Shown in pieces: positions 18,991 through 27,111 of a DNA stretch of 58,643 nucleotides. The notes beneath the pieces are model-generated. The model saw only the letters and a program-made list of their open reading frames with translations. It searched no databases and was not told where the DNA came from. A program made the translations under genes and the position numbers. How positions within the stretch are numbered: the stretch's first letter is position 1; each line of letters opens with the position of its first letter. This DNA comes from an uncultured Bacteroidales bacterium (GTDB lineage: Bacteria; Bacteroidota; Bacteroidia; Bacteroidales; UBA3824), in NCBI GenBank assembly GCA_905234655.1, contig CAJOJG010000016.1:1-58643 (forward strand), in the 5' to 3' direction.

Positions 18991-19264
18991 CCAAATCGAC
19001 GAGGCCGGCAATGTCCAAGACCCACAAGTCGTCGTCCGCTCGGTAAAAGTAAAAGGCATCGACCAGTCCGGCAGGACTTCCACACTATCCGGCGACTACA
19101 CCGAATCCTCTAACGAATCCGGAAGCCTTGAGGCTAAATCCACATCGTCATCAGACGACGACGGCCTTATAGACTTCGTGGCCGACGCGATGTGCGTCAT
19201 AATCCCGATACTCGTCATCATTCTTCTTATCGTCATCATAATCAAGAAGATGAAGAAAAAATAA
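18947..19264 (+). pseudogene. C-terminal, membrane-anchored part of the preceding gene in another frame
   Basis: About 105 codons in the +1 frame relative to the preceding gene, overlapping it by 44 bp. No ATG is near the start (TTG only). The content is a Ser/Asp/Glu-rich linker (STLSGDYTESSNESGS), then a strong transmembrane helix (CVIIPILVIILLIVIII) and a KKMKKK stop-transfer tail. It reads as the end of a type I-like membrane protein rather than an independent gene. Confidence 0.55.
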
Positions 19265-19283
19265 ATGTAACGAGCAACATATG

Positions 19284-19320
19284 ATAAAAGCGTGTCGATG
19301 TGGAATCGACACGCTTTTAT
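19284..19320. terminator. Bidirectional intrinsic terminator
   Basis: A 16-bp perfect stem ATAAAAGCGTGTCGAT (19284-19299) pairs with 19305-19320 around a 5-nt loop; AAAA/TTTT at the base serve both strands. It ends the plus-strand peptidase/DUF4230 run and the convergent GH53 gene. Confidence 0.9.
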
Positions 19321-19342
19321 TATATGTGCTGAAATAATGAGG

Positions 19343-20836
19343 CTACTTCGACGCAGCCGAGCCGCCCCAAGTCGAAGTGTTCGGGTCGAACCAAATGTCG
19401 TAAGTTCCGGCATTTGCGATAGAACCACCGAACCAGAAATGGTCGTATGTACTTGTCGCCTTAACAAACGAGTTCCACGTATCCCAATCTTTCACAGCGA
19501 ACTTGTTGCCCTTACCGTCGACAGCCTTGAAGTTTAGATATTCGGACGTTGTGGTGATTGTACCGCGCCAAATGCCACTGTCGTCAGGTGTACAAACGCA
19601 AATCATTTCGCCCGACATATCGTAGAGATAGAGATTTTCAGCCACCAATTCTTCCGCGTCGGGATTTGTCTCGGGCAGGAGTTCAGTATGCTTGCCGTCG
19701 AACACGCTCAACGCATCCGAGGGCTTGCCAGAATTGAGGAAACCACCCATCGCATACGAGTTCCAGTTTGCATAACACTCAGGCTCCCAATAGAAAACAC
19801 CCTTGCAGCGTTCAATGCCCTGCGCACGGACAACGATGTCGTTTATGGCGCGCTTGGCATCGTATGTGGCGATATTTTGGCTGCCAGTCTCACAAATCAT
19901 CACATCCTTATTATAAGTGTCGACGACCCTTTGGAGATTTGTGATTACAGCGTCCACATAGATTGAATACCAGTTCTTAGTCGTCACGACAGGATAGATT
20001 GACAGGCCGAAGATGTCGAACTCCGCGCCGCCGTCGATGAGTTTTTGAAGTCCCCAAGAGAACTTGTCCCAGTTATGTCCACGGTCAAAGTGAACGACGA
20101 TTTTGCAGTTCGGGAACACGGATTTCGCAGCCTGCGCAGCCATGTTGTGTACCTTGATGTAGTTTTGAGTACCGGCACTGGTGCTGAACGAGCAGTTAAG
20201 CGTAGTTTCGGAATTGTCTGACTGTGTTGTCATCATTCCGTTCGTGGTCTCATTTCCTATTTGTACCCACACGACATCCACACCTGTCTCCTTTACGGCG
20301 GTCAAGACTTCTTTTGTGTGGTCGGCAGCGGCTTCCGCGAGTTCGTCAATCGTAGCGTAAGCGTCCCATGCTGCAGGTTTCATTTGCTTGCCAGGGTCAG
20401 CCCAGTTATCTGAATAGTGGAAGTCAATCATGATTTTGTAGCCGAGGTTGTACGCACGTTTAGCCTTTGCCACAACGTCGTCAGTGTCACACCACGGGCC
20501 GTAGCCTTTTGCAGGATCGACCCACACGCGGAAACGTGCGGCATTGAAACCAATGGACTTCAAGAGCGAAAGACATTCCTGCTCATTGCCGTCAGCATCA
20601 TAGAATTTCACCGACTTGCTCTCCATCTCGGTCAACCAGCTCGGGTCGCATCCATACGCAAACGACACGTCTGCCGTCGGGTCTGTCGGCGTCACAGGCT
20701 CAACGACCTCAGAAGAATCTGTCGGCTTCGTATTGTCGGTCAATACCGGGTCGTCGTCATCGCCACAGGATGTGATGGCGACCATTGTAGCCAGCGACAG
20801 AATGACGCTGACCAATAGATAGTTCAGTCTTCTCAT
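19343..20836 (-). CDS. GH53 arabinogalactan endo-beta-1,4-galactanase lipoprotein with a SusE/F-like C-terminal domain
   Basis: 497 aa. Lipobox Cys24 (TSCGDDDD) followed by an acidic run, a surface-export-like signal in Bacteroidetes lipoproteins. GH53 barrel at about 57-395: YGCDPSWLTEMES start, RFRVWVDP, acid/base Glu196 in WVQIGNETTNG, nucleophile Glu316 in MICETGSQ. Residues 400-497 (LYLYDMSGEMICVCTPDDSG, then WFGGSIANAGTYDIWFD) resemble a starch-binding-type SusE/F beta domain. It should cut beta-1,4-galactan at the cell surface. No galactan transporter is beside it, so it may serve a locus elsewhere. Confidence 0.92.
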   Translation of the reverse strand: MRRLNYLLVSVILSLATMVAITSCGDDDDPVLTDNTKPTDSSEVVEPVTPTDPTADVSFAYGCDPSWLTEMESKSVKFYDADGNEQECLSLLKSIGFNAARFRVWVDPAKGYGPWCDTDDVVAKAKRAYNLGYKIMIDFHYSDNWADPGKQMKPAAWDAYATIDELAEAAADHTKEVLTAVKETGVDVVWVQIGNETTNGMMTTQSDNSETTLNCSFSTSAGTQNYIKVHNMAAQAAKSVFPNCKIVVHFDRGHNWDKFSWGLQKLIDGGAEFDIFGLSIYPVVTTKNWYSIYVDAVITNLQRVVDTYNKDVMICETGSQNIATYDAKRAINDIVVRAQGIERCKGVFYWEPECYANWNSYAMGGFLNSGKPSDALSVFDGKHTELLPETNPDAEELVAENLYLYDMSGEMICVCTPDDSGIWRGTITTTSEYLNFKAVDGKGNKFAVKDWDTWNSFVKATSTYDHFWFGGSIANAGTYDIWFDPNTSTWGGSAASK

Positions 20837-20888
20837 ATTTTTTAATGTTGGTTATAGATTATGTGTGTGTTTACCTTATTAAACGATG

Positions 20889-20896
20889 CAAATATA
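20889..20896 (-). promoter_or_regulatory. Candidate -7 element of the GH53 gene
   Basis: Minus-strand TATATTTG fits TAnnTTTG, 53 bp before the start. No TTTG at the expected -33 spacing is seen. Confidence 0.35.
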
Positions 20897-20941
20897 ATAA
20901 AGGTTTCGAATACTTTTATCTTTTTCTTCAAAATTTTTCAC

Positions 20942-20981
20942 AAAAAAACACGCAGCAGGCTTTGGACACCCTGACTGCGTG
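20942..20981 (-). terminator. Intrinsic terminator after sucC
   Basis: Read on the minus strand: CACGCAG-CAGG stem (pairs 20949-20959 with 20970-20981, one bulge), then seven Us (complement of 20942-20948). It ends the sucC transcript before the GH53 promoter, so sucC has no downstream partner on its mRNA. Confidence 0.8.
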
Positions 20982-21055
20982 CATAAAACGGATTATGGAA
21001 ACAAATGTATAACAAAAAAAGTTTAGCCTAATTATAAAAATCAGACTTCTCAATC

Positions 21056-22258
21056 TTACTGGGCGACAACCTTTGACACGAGGGTCGCAGCCTCTTCGAA
21101 TGTGATTGCGGACTGGACATTAAGTCCCGAGTCGTCGATAATCTTCTTGGCTTCCTCGGCGTTAGTGCCCTGGAGACGGACAATAATCGGAATCTTAATC
21201 TCGCCGATTTTCTTATAAGCCTCGACGATACCGTTAGCGACACGGTCACAGCGGACGATGCCACCGAAGATGTTGACAAGGATTGCTTTTACGTTGGGGT
21301 CTTTCATGATAATCTTGAAAGCAGCCTCCACAGTCTCGGGGCTTGCCGTGCCACCGACATCAAGGAAGTTGGCAGGATCGCCGCCGGAGAGTTTGATGAT
21401 GTCCATGGTCGCCATCGCAAGGCCTGCGCCATTGACCATGCAGCCGATGTTTCCGTCGAGCTTTACAAGATTAAGACCATACTGGCCGGCTTCGACCTCG
21501 GCGGGTGCCTCCTCAGCGATGTCGCGCATAGCCGCAAACTCCTTCTGGCGGAAGAGCGCGTTGTCGTCGAGCTTCACCTTGCAGTCGGCGGCGAGTATCT
21601 TATTGTCGGAAGTCTTGAATACGGGGTTGATTTCCATCATCGACGAGTCGCTCTTAAGATAAGCGTTATAAAGAGCGGTCACAAACTTCTTCATGTTCTT
21701 CATGGCGTCGCCGCTAAGTCCAAGGTTGAAGGCTATTCTGCCAGCCTGGAACGGAAGCAGGCCAGTGGCAGGGTTGACCTCCTCCTTGAAGATGAGTTCA
21801 GGGGTCTGCTCGGCGACTTCCTCTATGTTCATGCCGCCCTTTGGCGAGTACATGACGATATTACGGCCAGTGGCACGGTTAAGCAGGATGCTCATGTAAT
21901 ACTCGGCGACATCGACCTTGCCCTCGGCGTTTGGATAATAGATGCTCTCCTCGACAAGAACCTTGCGGACAAGCTTTCCGGCTGCGCCAGTCTGCTTTGT
22001 GACGAGGGTCATGCCTATTATCTGGCTCGCGTAGAGCTGAACTTCTTCGATAGACCTGGCGATCTTGACACCGCCCGCCTTGCCGCGGCCACCGGCGTGG
22101 ACTTGGGCTTTTATAGCCCACGAAGCCGTGCCTGTATCTTCCTGAAGCTTCTTAGCGGCGTCGACAGCCTGCTCAGCAGTCTCGGCGACAATGCCCTTGG
22201 GGACTGGTACGCCGTATTTGGCGAGGATAGTCTTCCCTTGATATTCGTGTAAATCCAT
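21056..22258 (-). CDS. sucC: Succinate--CoA ligase [ADP-forming] subunit beta
   Basis: Beta subunit of succinyl-CoA synthetase, which interconverts succinyl-CoA and succinate with ADP/ATP, important in the succinate/propionate metabolism of Bacteroidales. 400 aa with the ATP-grasp N-terminus ([20 protein letters not shown]), [22 protein letters not shown] and the C-terminal CoA-ligase part ([26 protein letters not shown]). The alpha subunit gene sucD, normally adjacent, is absent: a terminator and GH53 lie downstream and fabD is divergent upstream. Start and length are canonical. Confidence 0.97.
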   Translation of the reverse strand: MDLHEYQGKTILAKYGVPVPKGIVAETAEQAVDAAKKLQEDTGTASWAIKAQVHAGGRGKAGGVKIARSIEEVQLYASQIIGMTLVTKQTGAAGKLVRKVLVEESIYYPNAEGKVDVAEYYMSILLNRATGRNIVMYSPKGGMNIEEVAEQTPELIFKEEVNPATGLLPFQAGRIAFNLGLSGDAMKNMKKFVTALYNAYLKSDSSMMEINPVFKTSDNKILAADCKVKLDDNALFRQKEFAAMRDIAEEAPAEVEAGQYGLNLVKLDGNIGCMVNGAGLAMATMDIIKLSGGDPANFLDVGGTASPETVEAAFKIIMKDPNVKAILVNIFGGIVRCDRVANGIVEAYKKIGEIKIPIIVRLQGTNAEEAKKIIDDSGLNVQSAITFEEAATLVSKVVAQ

Positions 22259-22407
22259 TTTTGACAGATGTTTTATGTGTTGTTTTCATGGCACGAAATT
22301 ACAAAAAATATTTTTATGCGCCAATAGCATTTTCACGTAAAAATAAAAATCGCACATAAAATTCCAAAAAAATGAAACAAAATAGCCACACATAATATAA
22401 AAAGTGT

Positions 22408-22415
22408 TATCTTTG
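22408..22415 (+). promoter_or_regulatory. Candidate -7 element of fabD
   Basis: TATCTTTG fits TAnnTTTG, 32 bp before the fabD start; the -33 position lacks a clear TTTG. Confidence 0.4.
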
Positions 22416-22447
22416 TGGCTTGAAATCTAACATAAAAGAAAGTTAAC

Positions 22448-23335
22448 ATGATAGCATACTTATTTCCCGGACAGGGGGCGCAGTTCCCCGGAATGGGCAA
22501 AGACTTGTACGACACATCGGAGGCCGCGAAGAAATATTTTGAACAGGCCGACGAGATATTGGGGTTCGGCATCACAAAAATGATGTTCGAAGGCACGGAC
22601 GAAGACCTCCGGCAGACGAAGGTCACACAGCCATGCGTGTTCCTCCATTCCGTAGTGTCCGCGCTTGCTAAGGGCAGCGAGTTCAAGCCCGGCATGGTCG
22701 CCGGCCATTCGCTCGGCGAGTTCTCGGCACTGACGGCGGCGGGCGCGCTCTCATTCGAGGACGGCCTCAAGCTCGTCTCCAAACGCGCATCGGCGATGCA
22801 AAAATGCTGCGAAAGCCAGAAATCGACCATGGCGGCGATTGTGGGACTCGAAGACAGCGTAATAGAAAAGGTGTGCGCCGACGTGACAGCAGCAGGCGAC
22901 ACGGTAGTCGCCGCCAACTACAACTGCCCCGGACAGGTAGTAATATCAGGCACAGAAAGCGGCGTGGACAAGGCATCGGAACTCCTGACGGCAGCCGGCG
23001 CAAAGCGCGCGATAAAGCTCCAAGTCAGCGGCGCATTCCACTCCCCGCTCATGGAACCGGCAAAGGTAGAACTCGCGGAGGCAATAGCCGCCACGACATT
23101 CAACGCGCCAGTATGCCCGGTGTACCAGAACGTCGACGCAAAGCCACACACAGACCCCGAAGAAATCAAGTCGAACCTCATCGCGCAGCTCACATCATCG
23201 GTAAGATGGACAAAAACCATACAGAACATGATAGCCGACGGAGCCACCGACTTCGTAGAATGTGGGCCGGGAAGCGTTCTTCAAGGCTTGATGCGCAAAA
23301 TCGACAGGGCTGTAAAGTGCTGTCATATAGCATAA
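22448..23335 (+). CDS. fabD: Malonyl-CoA--ACP transacylase
   Basis: Transfers malonate from CoA to acyl carrier protein for fatty acid synthesis. 295 aa; AYLFPGQGAQFPGMG at the N-terminus, nucleophile Ser in GHSLGEFSAL, substrate Arg region in FEDGLKLVSKRASAMQ, catalytic His in SGAFHSPLMEPA, and VECGPGSVLQGLMRKI near the end. All the family motifs are in order. Transcribed alone, divergent from sucC, with the tRNA-Ser pair following. Confidence 0.97.
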   Translation: MIAYLFPGQGAQFPGMGKDLYDTSEAAKKYFEQADEILGFGITKMMFEGTDEDLRQTKVTQPCVFLHSVVSALAKGSEFKPGMVAGHSLGEFSALTAAGALSFEDGLKLVSKRASAMQKCCESQKSTMAAIVGLEDSVIEKVCADVTAAGDTVVAANYNCPGQVVISGTESGVDKASELLTAAGAKRAIKLQVSGAFHSPLMEPAKVELAEAIAATTFNAPVCPVYQNVDAKPHTDPEEIKSNLIAQLTSSVRWTKTIQNMIADGATDFVECGPGSVLQGLMRKIDRAVKCCHIA

Positions 23336-23434
23336 TTAAAGTTTATGTAAAAAAATTGTTTAATTTTTGCTTAAAATATTTTTTCAGTACGAAAATTATT
23401 TATAATTTCACGCCGTAATTTGAACGATAAGAAC

Positions 23435-23522
23435 GGAGAGATGTCCGAGTGGTCGAAGGAGCACGCCTGGAAAGTGTGTGTACTCCAAAAGGGTACCAAG
23501 GGTTCGAATCCCTTTCTCTCCG
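23435..23522 (+). tRNA. tRNA-Ser (anticodon GGA), copy 1
   Basis: 88 nt. Acceptor arm GGAGAGA pairs with TCTCTCC, discriminator G at 23522. The anticodon stem CACGC/GTGTG holds anticodon GGA at 23469-23471. A long class II variable arm (GTACTC/GGGTAC, 23480-23485 with 23491-23496) and TTCGAAT T-loop are present. CCA is not encoded. Confidence 0.95.
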
Positions 23523-23581
23523 CAAATTATTGTCACACAAAAGGTTACAAGAAATAAAGTGACAGATTCCTGAAAAGAAAT

Positions 23582-23669
23582 GGAGAGATGTCCGAGTGGT
23601 CGAAGGAGCACGCCTGGAAAGTGTGTATACTCCAAAAGGGTATCAAGGGTTCGAATCCCTTTCTCTCCG
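23582..23669 (+). tRNA. tRNA-Ser (anticodon GGA), copy 2
   Basis: 88 nt, 147 bp after copy 1, anticodon GGA at 23616-23618. It differs from copy 1 at only two positions, 23627 (A for G) and 23643 (T for C), which pair with each other in the variable arm. CCA is not encoded. Confidence 0.95.
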
Positions 23670-23774
23670 CTTTTATAAGGAAACCGGTCTCAAGAAGCAA
23701 AAACAACAACATAAAAAACACGACACAAAAGTAAATTCAATAATCGTATAATCAAAAACTAATAAAAACACAAC

Positions 23775-24545
23775 ATGAAAAAACTATTTTCATTATTGGC
23801 AATAACCGGAATGTTGGTATTCGGCAGTGCTAATGTAGTAACGGCACAAGACGGAGGCTCGACTGGCACGACAACCGAGCAGGTTTCGCAGGACGCACCC
23901 GTTGAGGAACCTATCCACAAAGTAATCAAAACTAAGTTCATCGAAGGTGGCGCGGGCTTCATGGCATCCGTGCTCATCGCGCTGATACTCGGTCTGGCAA
24001 TCGCAATCGAAAGGGTAATCTACCTCGGACTTGCCTCGACCAATACAACCAAACTCCTCGACAAGGTAGAGGACGCGCTCAACAACGGCGGAATAGAGGC
24101 AGCAAAGGACGTATGCAAGAATACACGAGGGCCTGTCGCGGGTATCTTCTACCAAGGCCTCGACCGCTACGACCAAGGCCTCGACGTAGTGGAGAAGTCA
24201 ATAGTTTCTTACGGCTCCGTAGAAATGGGCCGCATGGAAAGAGGCGTAACCTGGATTAACCTCTTCATCGCCATCTCCCCGATGCTCGGATTCATGGGTA
24301 CTGTGATCGGTATGATCCAGGCCTTCGATTCCATCCAGCAGGCAGGCGACGTTTCGGCGTCACTCGTTGCAGGCGGTATCAAGGTCGCTCTTATCACAAC
24401 TGTGACAGGTCTTATCGCAGCCATGATTCTTCAGATATTCTGTAACTACATCCTCTCCAAGATCGAGTCGATCACCAACGACATGGAAGACGCTTCTATC
24501 TCGTTCGTAGACCTCCTCATCAGGTACAACGAGAAGCACAAGTAG
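23775..24545 (+). CDS. exbB: MotA/TolQ/ExbB proton channel family protein
   Basis: Inner-membrane channel subunit that, with ExbD, uses proton flow to energise TonB at the outer membrane. 256 aa with an N-terminal cleavable or first TM segment (LFSLLAITGMLVFGSANVVTAQ), then TM near 60-80 (VLIALILGLAIAIE), and a C-terminal TM pair (INLFIAISPMLGFMGTVIGMI, VALITTVTGLIAAMILQIFCNYI) carrying the conserved Thr/Pro/Gly pattern. First of the cluster exbB, hypothetical TM protein, exbD, exbD, the standard Bacteroidales layout that drives SusC-type transporters. Confidence 0.92.
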   Translation: MKKLFSLLAITGMLVFGSANVVTAQDGGSTGTTTEQVSQDAPVEEPIHKVIKTKFIEGGAGFMASVLIALILGLAIAIERVIYLGLASTNTTKLLDKVEDALNNGGIEAAKDVCKNTRGPVAGIFYQGLDRYDQGLDVVEKSIVSYGSVEMGRMERGVTWINLFIAISPMLGFMGTVIGMIQAFDSIQQAGDVSASLVAGGIKVALITTVTGLIAAMILQIFCNYILSKIESITNDMEDASISFVDLLIRYNEKHK

Positions 24546-24587
24546 TAGTTCACAAATACAGAAATCAACATTTATAAAAGTAGCATT

Positions 24588-25052
24588 ATGCAGCAAATAC
24601 GAAAAATATTAGGTATCCTGACGATTGTGTTGTTCGTCGTTTCGGCCATCATCGTTGTGATGTTCTACACCAACGTAGTGCCGCTGAGCAACCCGCAGGA
24701 TCAGATGGAGCATGGTGTCACGGATACATTCATCGGTTGGGCATACGTACTCTTCTTCGTCTGCGCAATCCTCGCGTTCTTGGTCTTCCCGCTTTGGGGC
24801 TTTGTTCAGCAGATTATCGACAACCCGAAGTCTGTAATAAAGACAGTGGTCATCGTAGCAGCTGTTGCATTAGTTTGCATCATCGCCTACGCACTCGCAG
24901 ACGGCTCGTTCGACTCGATAACCAACACCCTCGTTGAAACAAACGAGACAGAGCTCAAATGGTCTGGCGCAGGTCTGAACGCAATGTACATCGCGCTTGG
25001 CATCGCAGTCTTGGCTGTTATCTACGCCGAGGTCGCAAAGAAGTTTAACTAA
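24588..25052 (+). CDS. Four-TM membrane protein of the ExbB/ExbD cluster
   Basis: 154 aa, four predicted transmembrane helices (about 8-30, 47-70, 80-105, 128-148). No catalytic motif. A protein of this kind is regularly found between exbB and exbD in Bacteroidales; its role in the energising complex is unknown. Spacing 42 bp after exbB and 86 bp before exbD supports one operon. Confidence 0.8.
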   Translation: MQQIRKILGILTIVLFVVSAIIVVMFYTNVVPLSNPQDQMEHGVTDTFIGWAYVLFFVCAILAFLVFPLWGFVQQIIDNPKSVIKTVVIVAAVALVCIIAYALADGSFDSITNTLVETNETELKWSGAGLNAMYIALGIAVLAVIYAEVAKKFN

Positions 25053-25138
25053 AATGATTTTAAGGGACGGCGGACGATAGGACACATATCGCCCGCCACC
25101 TTTAAATAACAAAGACAATTAAAAAACAAGAGAATAAG

Positions 25139-25771
25139 ATGGCAAAAAAAGTAGGTGATTTGAATGCCAGCTCTCAGGCGGACATCGCGTTCCTTTTGTT
25201 AATCTTCTTCCTGGTGACTACCTCCATGAACGTGGACCAAGGCCTCTACCGCCAACTTCCACCCCCACAGGACAAGGAGCAGCAGAACACCGACAAGGTT
25301 AACGAGCGCAATATCTTCATTGTGCTTATCAACAAGGACAACCAGTTAGCAATCGAGGGCGAGCTTGCAGACATCAACAGCCTTACAAGCAGGACTATCG
25401 AGTTCATCACTAACCCAAGGGACAAAGCCGACCTCGCCGAGAAAGTAAAGGCTTCTAAGAAGTTAGAAGACGCAATGAAGAACGGTGGTAAGGAAGACGA
25501 GGTAAAAGCCCTCAGAAGACTTGTGGAACAGTGTGGCGACCCGGAAATCACTAAAGGCGTGGTGTCGTTGCAGAACGACCGAGGAACATCATACGAAACG
25601 TACATAGCCGTCCAGAACGCTATAGTAGCCGCGTACAACATCACACGCGACAAGTTCTCGCAGGAACAGTTCGGCAAAGTGTACGACGACCTCTCAAGCG
25701 ACGAGCAGAAACTTGTCAAGCTCGTCATACCGCTGAACATCTCGGAGGCTGAGCCAAGGAGCATTAAGTAA
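25139..25771 (+). CDS. exbD: ExbD/TolR family biopolymer transport protein, copy 1
   Basis: 210 aa. One N-terminal TM helix with the channel aspartate (SSQADIAFLLLIFFLVTTSM, Asp at about residue 15), followed by a periplasmic domain (about 45-210). The periplasmic part is longer than in typical ExbD (about 140 aa) and carries a Lys/Glu-rich insert (KASKKLEDAMKNGGKEDEVK, about 105-125) and EAEPRSIK end. Partner of the ExbB above. Confidence 0.9.
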   Translation: MAKKVGDLNASSQADIAFLLLIFFLVTTSMNVDQGLYRQLPPPQDKEQQNTDKVNERNIFIVLINKDNQLAIEGELADINSLTSRTIEFITNPRDKADLAEKVKASKKLEDAMKNGGKEDEVKALRRLVEQCGDPEITKGVVSLQNDRGTSYETYIAVQNAIVAAYNITRDKFSQEQFGKVYDDLSSDEQKLVKLVIPLNISEAEPRSIK

Positions 25772-25795
25772 CATTCAAAAAAACACAGAGTAATT

Positions 25796-26275
25796 ATGGC
25801 AAAATTCAGAAAAGGTGGTTCAAGGCAGATGGCGGCACTCTCTACCGCATCCCTTCCCGACATCGTCTTCATGTTGCTCTTCTTCTTTATGTCTGTTACT
25901 ACGATGAAGGAGACCGACTACAAGGTCAAAATCAAACTCCCGACAGCTACAGAAGTCAAGAAACTTGAAAAGAAGTCGCTCGTAAGCTACATATACGTCG
26001 GCTCGCCGCTCGCGACCTACCAAAGCAAATACGGCACGGAGCCCCGCGTACAGCTTAACGACAAAATCTCAAACCTCGCCGATATCCCCGACTACGTGGA
26101 AAGCGAGCGTCAGTCACACGACGAAGCCGAAAGGCCATTGTTGACTTACTCACTGAAAGTGGACTCCGACGCCAAGATGGGCATCGTGACGGACATCAAG
26201 CAGGAACTCAGGAAAGTTTCGGCATTGAAGATTAACTACTCCACTTTAAAGACCGAAAGGAAAGGTACGTATTAA
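25796..26275 (+). CDS. ExbD/TolR family biopolymer transport protein, copy 2
   Basis: 159 aa, TM helix with the conserved aspartate (TASLPDIVFMLLFFFMSVTT), then a periplasmic domain ending in KINYSTLKTERKGTY. It starts 24 bp after the first exbD; paired, divergent exbD genes are normal in this phylum and may form heterodimers. It ends the operon, with a terminator 30 bp on. Confidence 0.9.
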   Translation: MAKFRKGGSRQMAALSTASLPDIVFMLLFFFMSVTTMKETDYKVKIKLPTATEVKKLEKKSLVSYIYVGSPLATYQSKYGTEPRVQLNDKISNLADIPDYVESERQSHDEAERPLLTYSLKVDSDAKMGIVTDIKQELRKVSALKINYSTLKTERKGTY

Positions 26276-26305
26276 ATCAAAATCAAGAGAACGCTATTAT
26301 CCGAG

Positions 26306-26339
26306 GGCTGTCAAAATTTAGATTTTGACGGCCTTTTTT
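26306..26339 (+). terminator. Intrinsic terminator of the exbB-exbD operon
   Basis: GGCTGTCAAAAT (26306-26317) pairs with ATTTTGACGGCC (26322-26333, one G-U pair) around a TTAG loop, followed by six Ts. Confidence 0.92.
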
Positions 26340-26362
26340 ATTGACGGACATTTTCGTATTAC

Positions 26363-26929
26363 TTAAAAGAGCAGGGAAGAAAGATTATTGATGAACCTGT
26401 TAAGGAGCGTGTCGTCGGGAGCCGTGGCGTTCTGCACTCGGTCGTTAAGAAGTCCATGCTCATAGTTTACCTCCTGATTGTGAGTGTTAAGGTACTCCTC
26501 GACAGCCTTGCGTATTTCGGTGTAGAGCTGATCGCCGATGCCGAGCTTTTGTGAGATGTATTTCATGTAAATCGTCTCCGACTGCATGCAAATTGTATCG
26601 GCGAATGTGGTCAGGAACATGTCGATCATCAAACCGACCTTAAGTTTTTGGTCGTCGATACAGGCGACCCACTGGTCATACTGCTCAATGTTGAACTTGC
26701 GGTTTTGGATGAAGATGGAATCCAACTGCCTCACGATGTCCTCGCCAGCCGCACTGGCAATCGTCTCTATGAGGTCGCGTTCCCGCTGGTCAATCGCGCC
26801 GTCCGCCCACGCAAGCGAAACAATCATCGACACATACGCAAGCCTTTGGTCATAGCGATAGTCACGCAGGTCGAACGTACATGCGCCAGTGTCTTTCAGA
26901 ATCGAAGATATGATATTTTCATTTGCCAT
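26363..26929 (-). CDS. TerB-like (tellurite-resistance/DjlA fold) protein
   Basis: 188 aa, all-helical, cytoplasmic. The motif VSMIVSLAWADGAIDQRERDLIETIA (about 33-58) matches the acidic metal-binding helix pair of TerB-like domains. The C-terminal half holds KYISQKLGIGDQLY and a short tail. Molecular role unknown; TerB domains occur in membrane-stress and surface-processing systems. It is convergent with the exb operon and divergent from the GH2-like gene. A second TerB-like segment is fused to the ABC transporter at 38548-41643. Confidence 0.65.
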   Translation of the reverse strand: MANENIISSILKDTGACTFDLRDYRYDQRLAYVSMIVSLAWADGAIDQRERDLIETIASAAGEDIVRQLDSIFIQNRKFNIEQYDQWVACIDDQKLKVGLMIDMFLTTFADTICMQSETIYMKYISQKLGIGDQLYTEIRKAVEEYLNTHNQEVNYEHGLLNDRVQNATAPDDTLLNRFINNLSSLLF

Positions 26930-27111
26930 CGTAGTCTTTTTTAAGTCAAACGCTAAGGTAGCAAATTTTATTGGACATTAGTCCACGCATTAAGTTTTTT
27001 TAGGCAACTATGACATTTATTTGTACACGGCGGACAAACCTTTAAGAAAATTATTTTTGATTTATTTTGCGTTTATTGTTAATTTTATGCCGTCAACCTA
27101 ATTTGATTATC

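Noticed and set aside
27067..27111. Early start of the GH2-like gene
   Set aside because: The extra 15 codons precede a normal lipoprotein signal peptide that begins at 27112.
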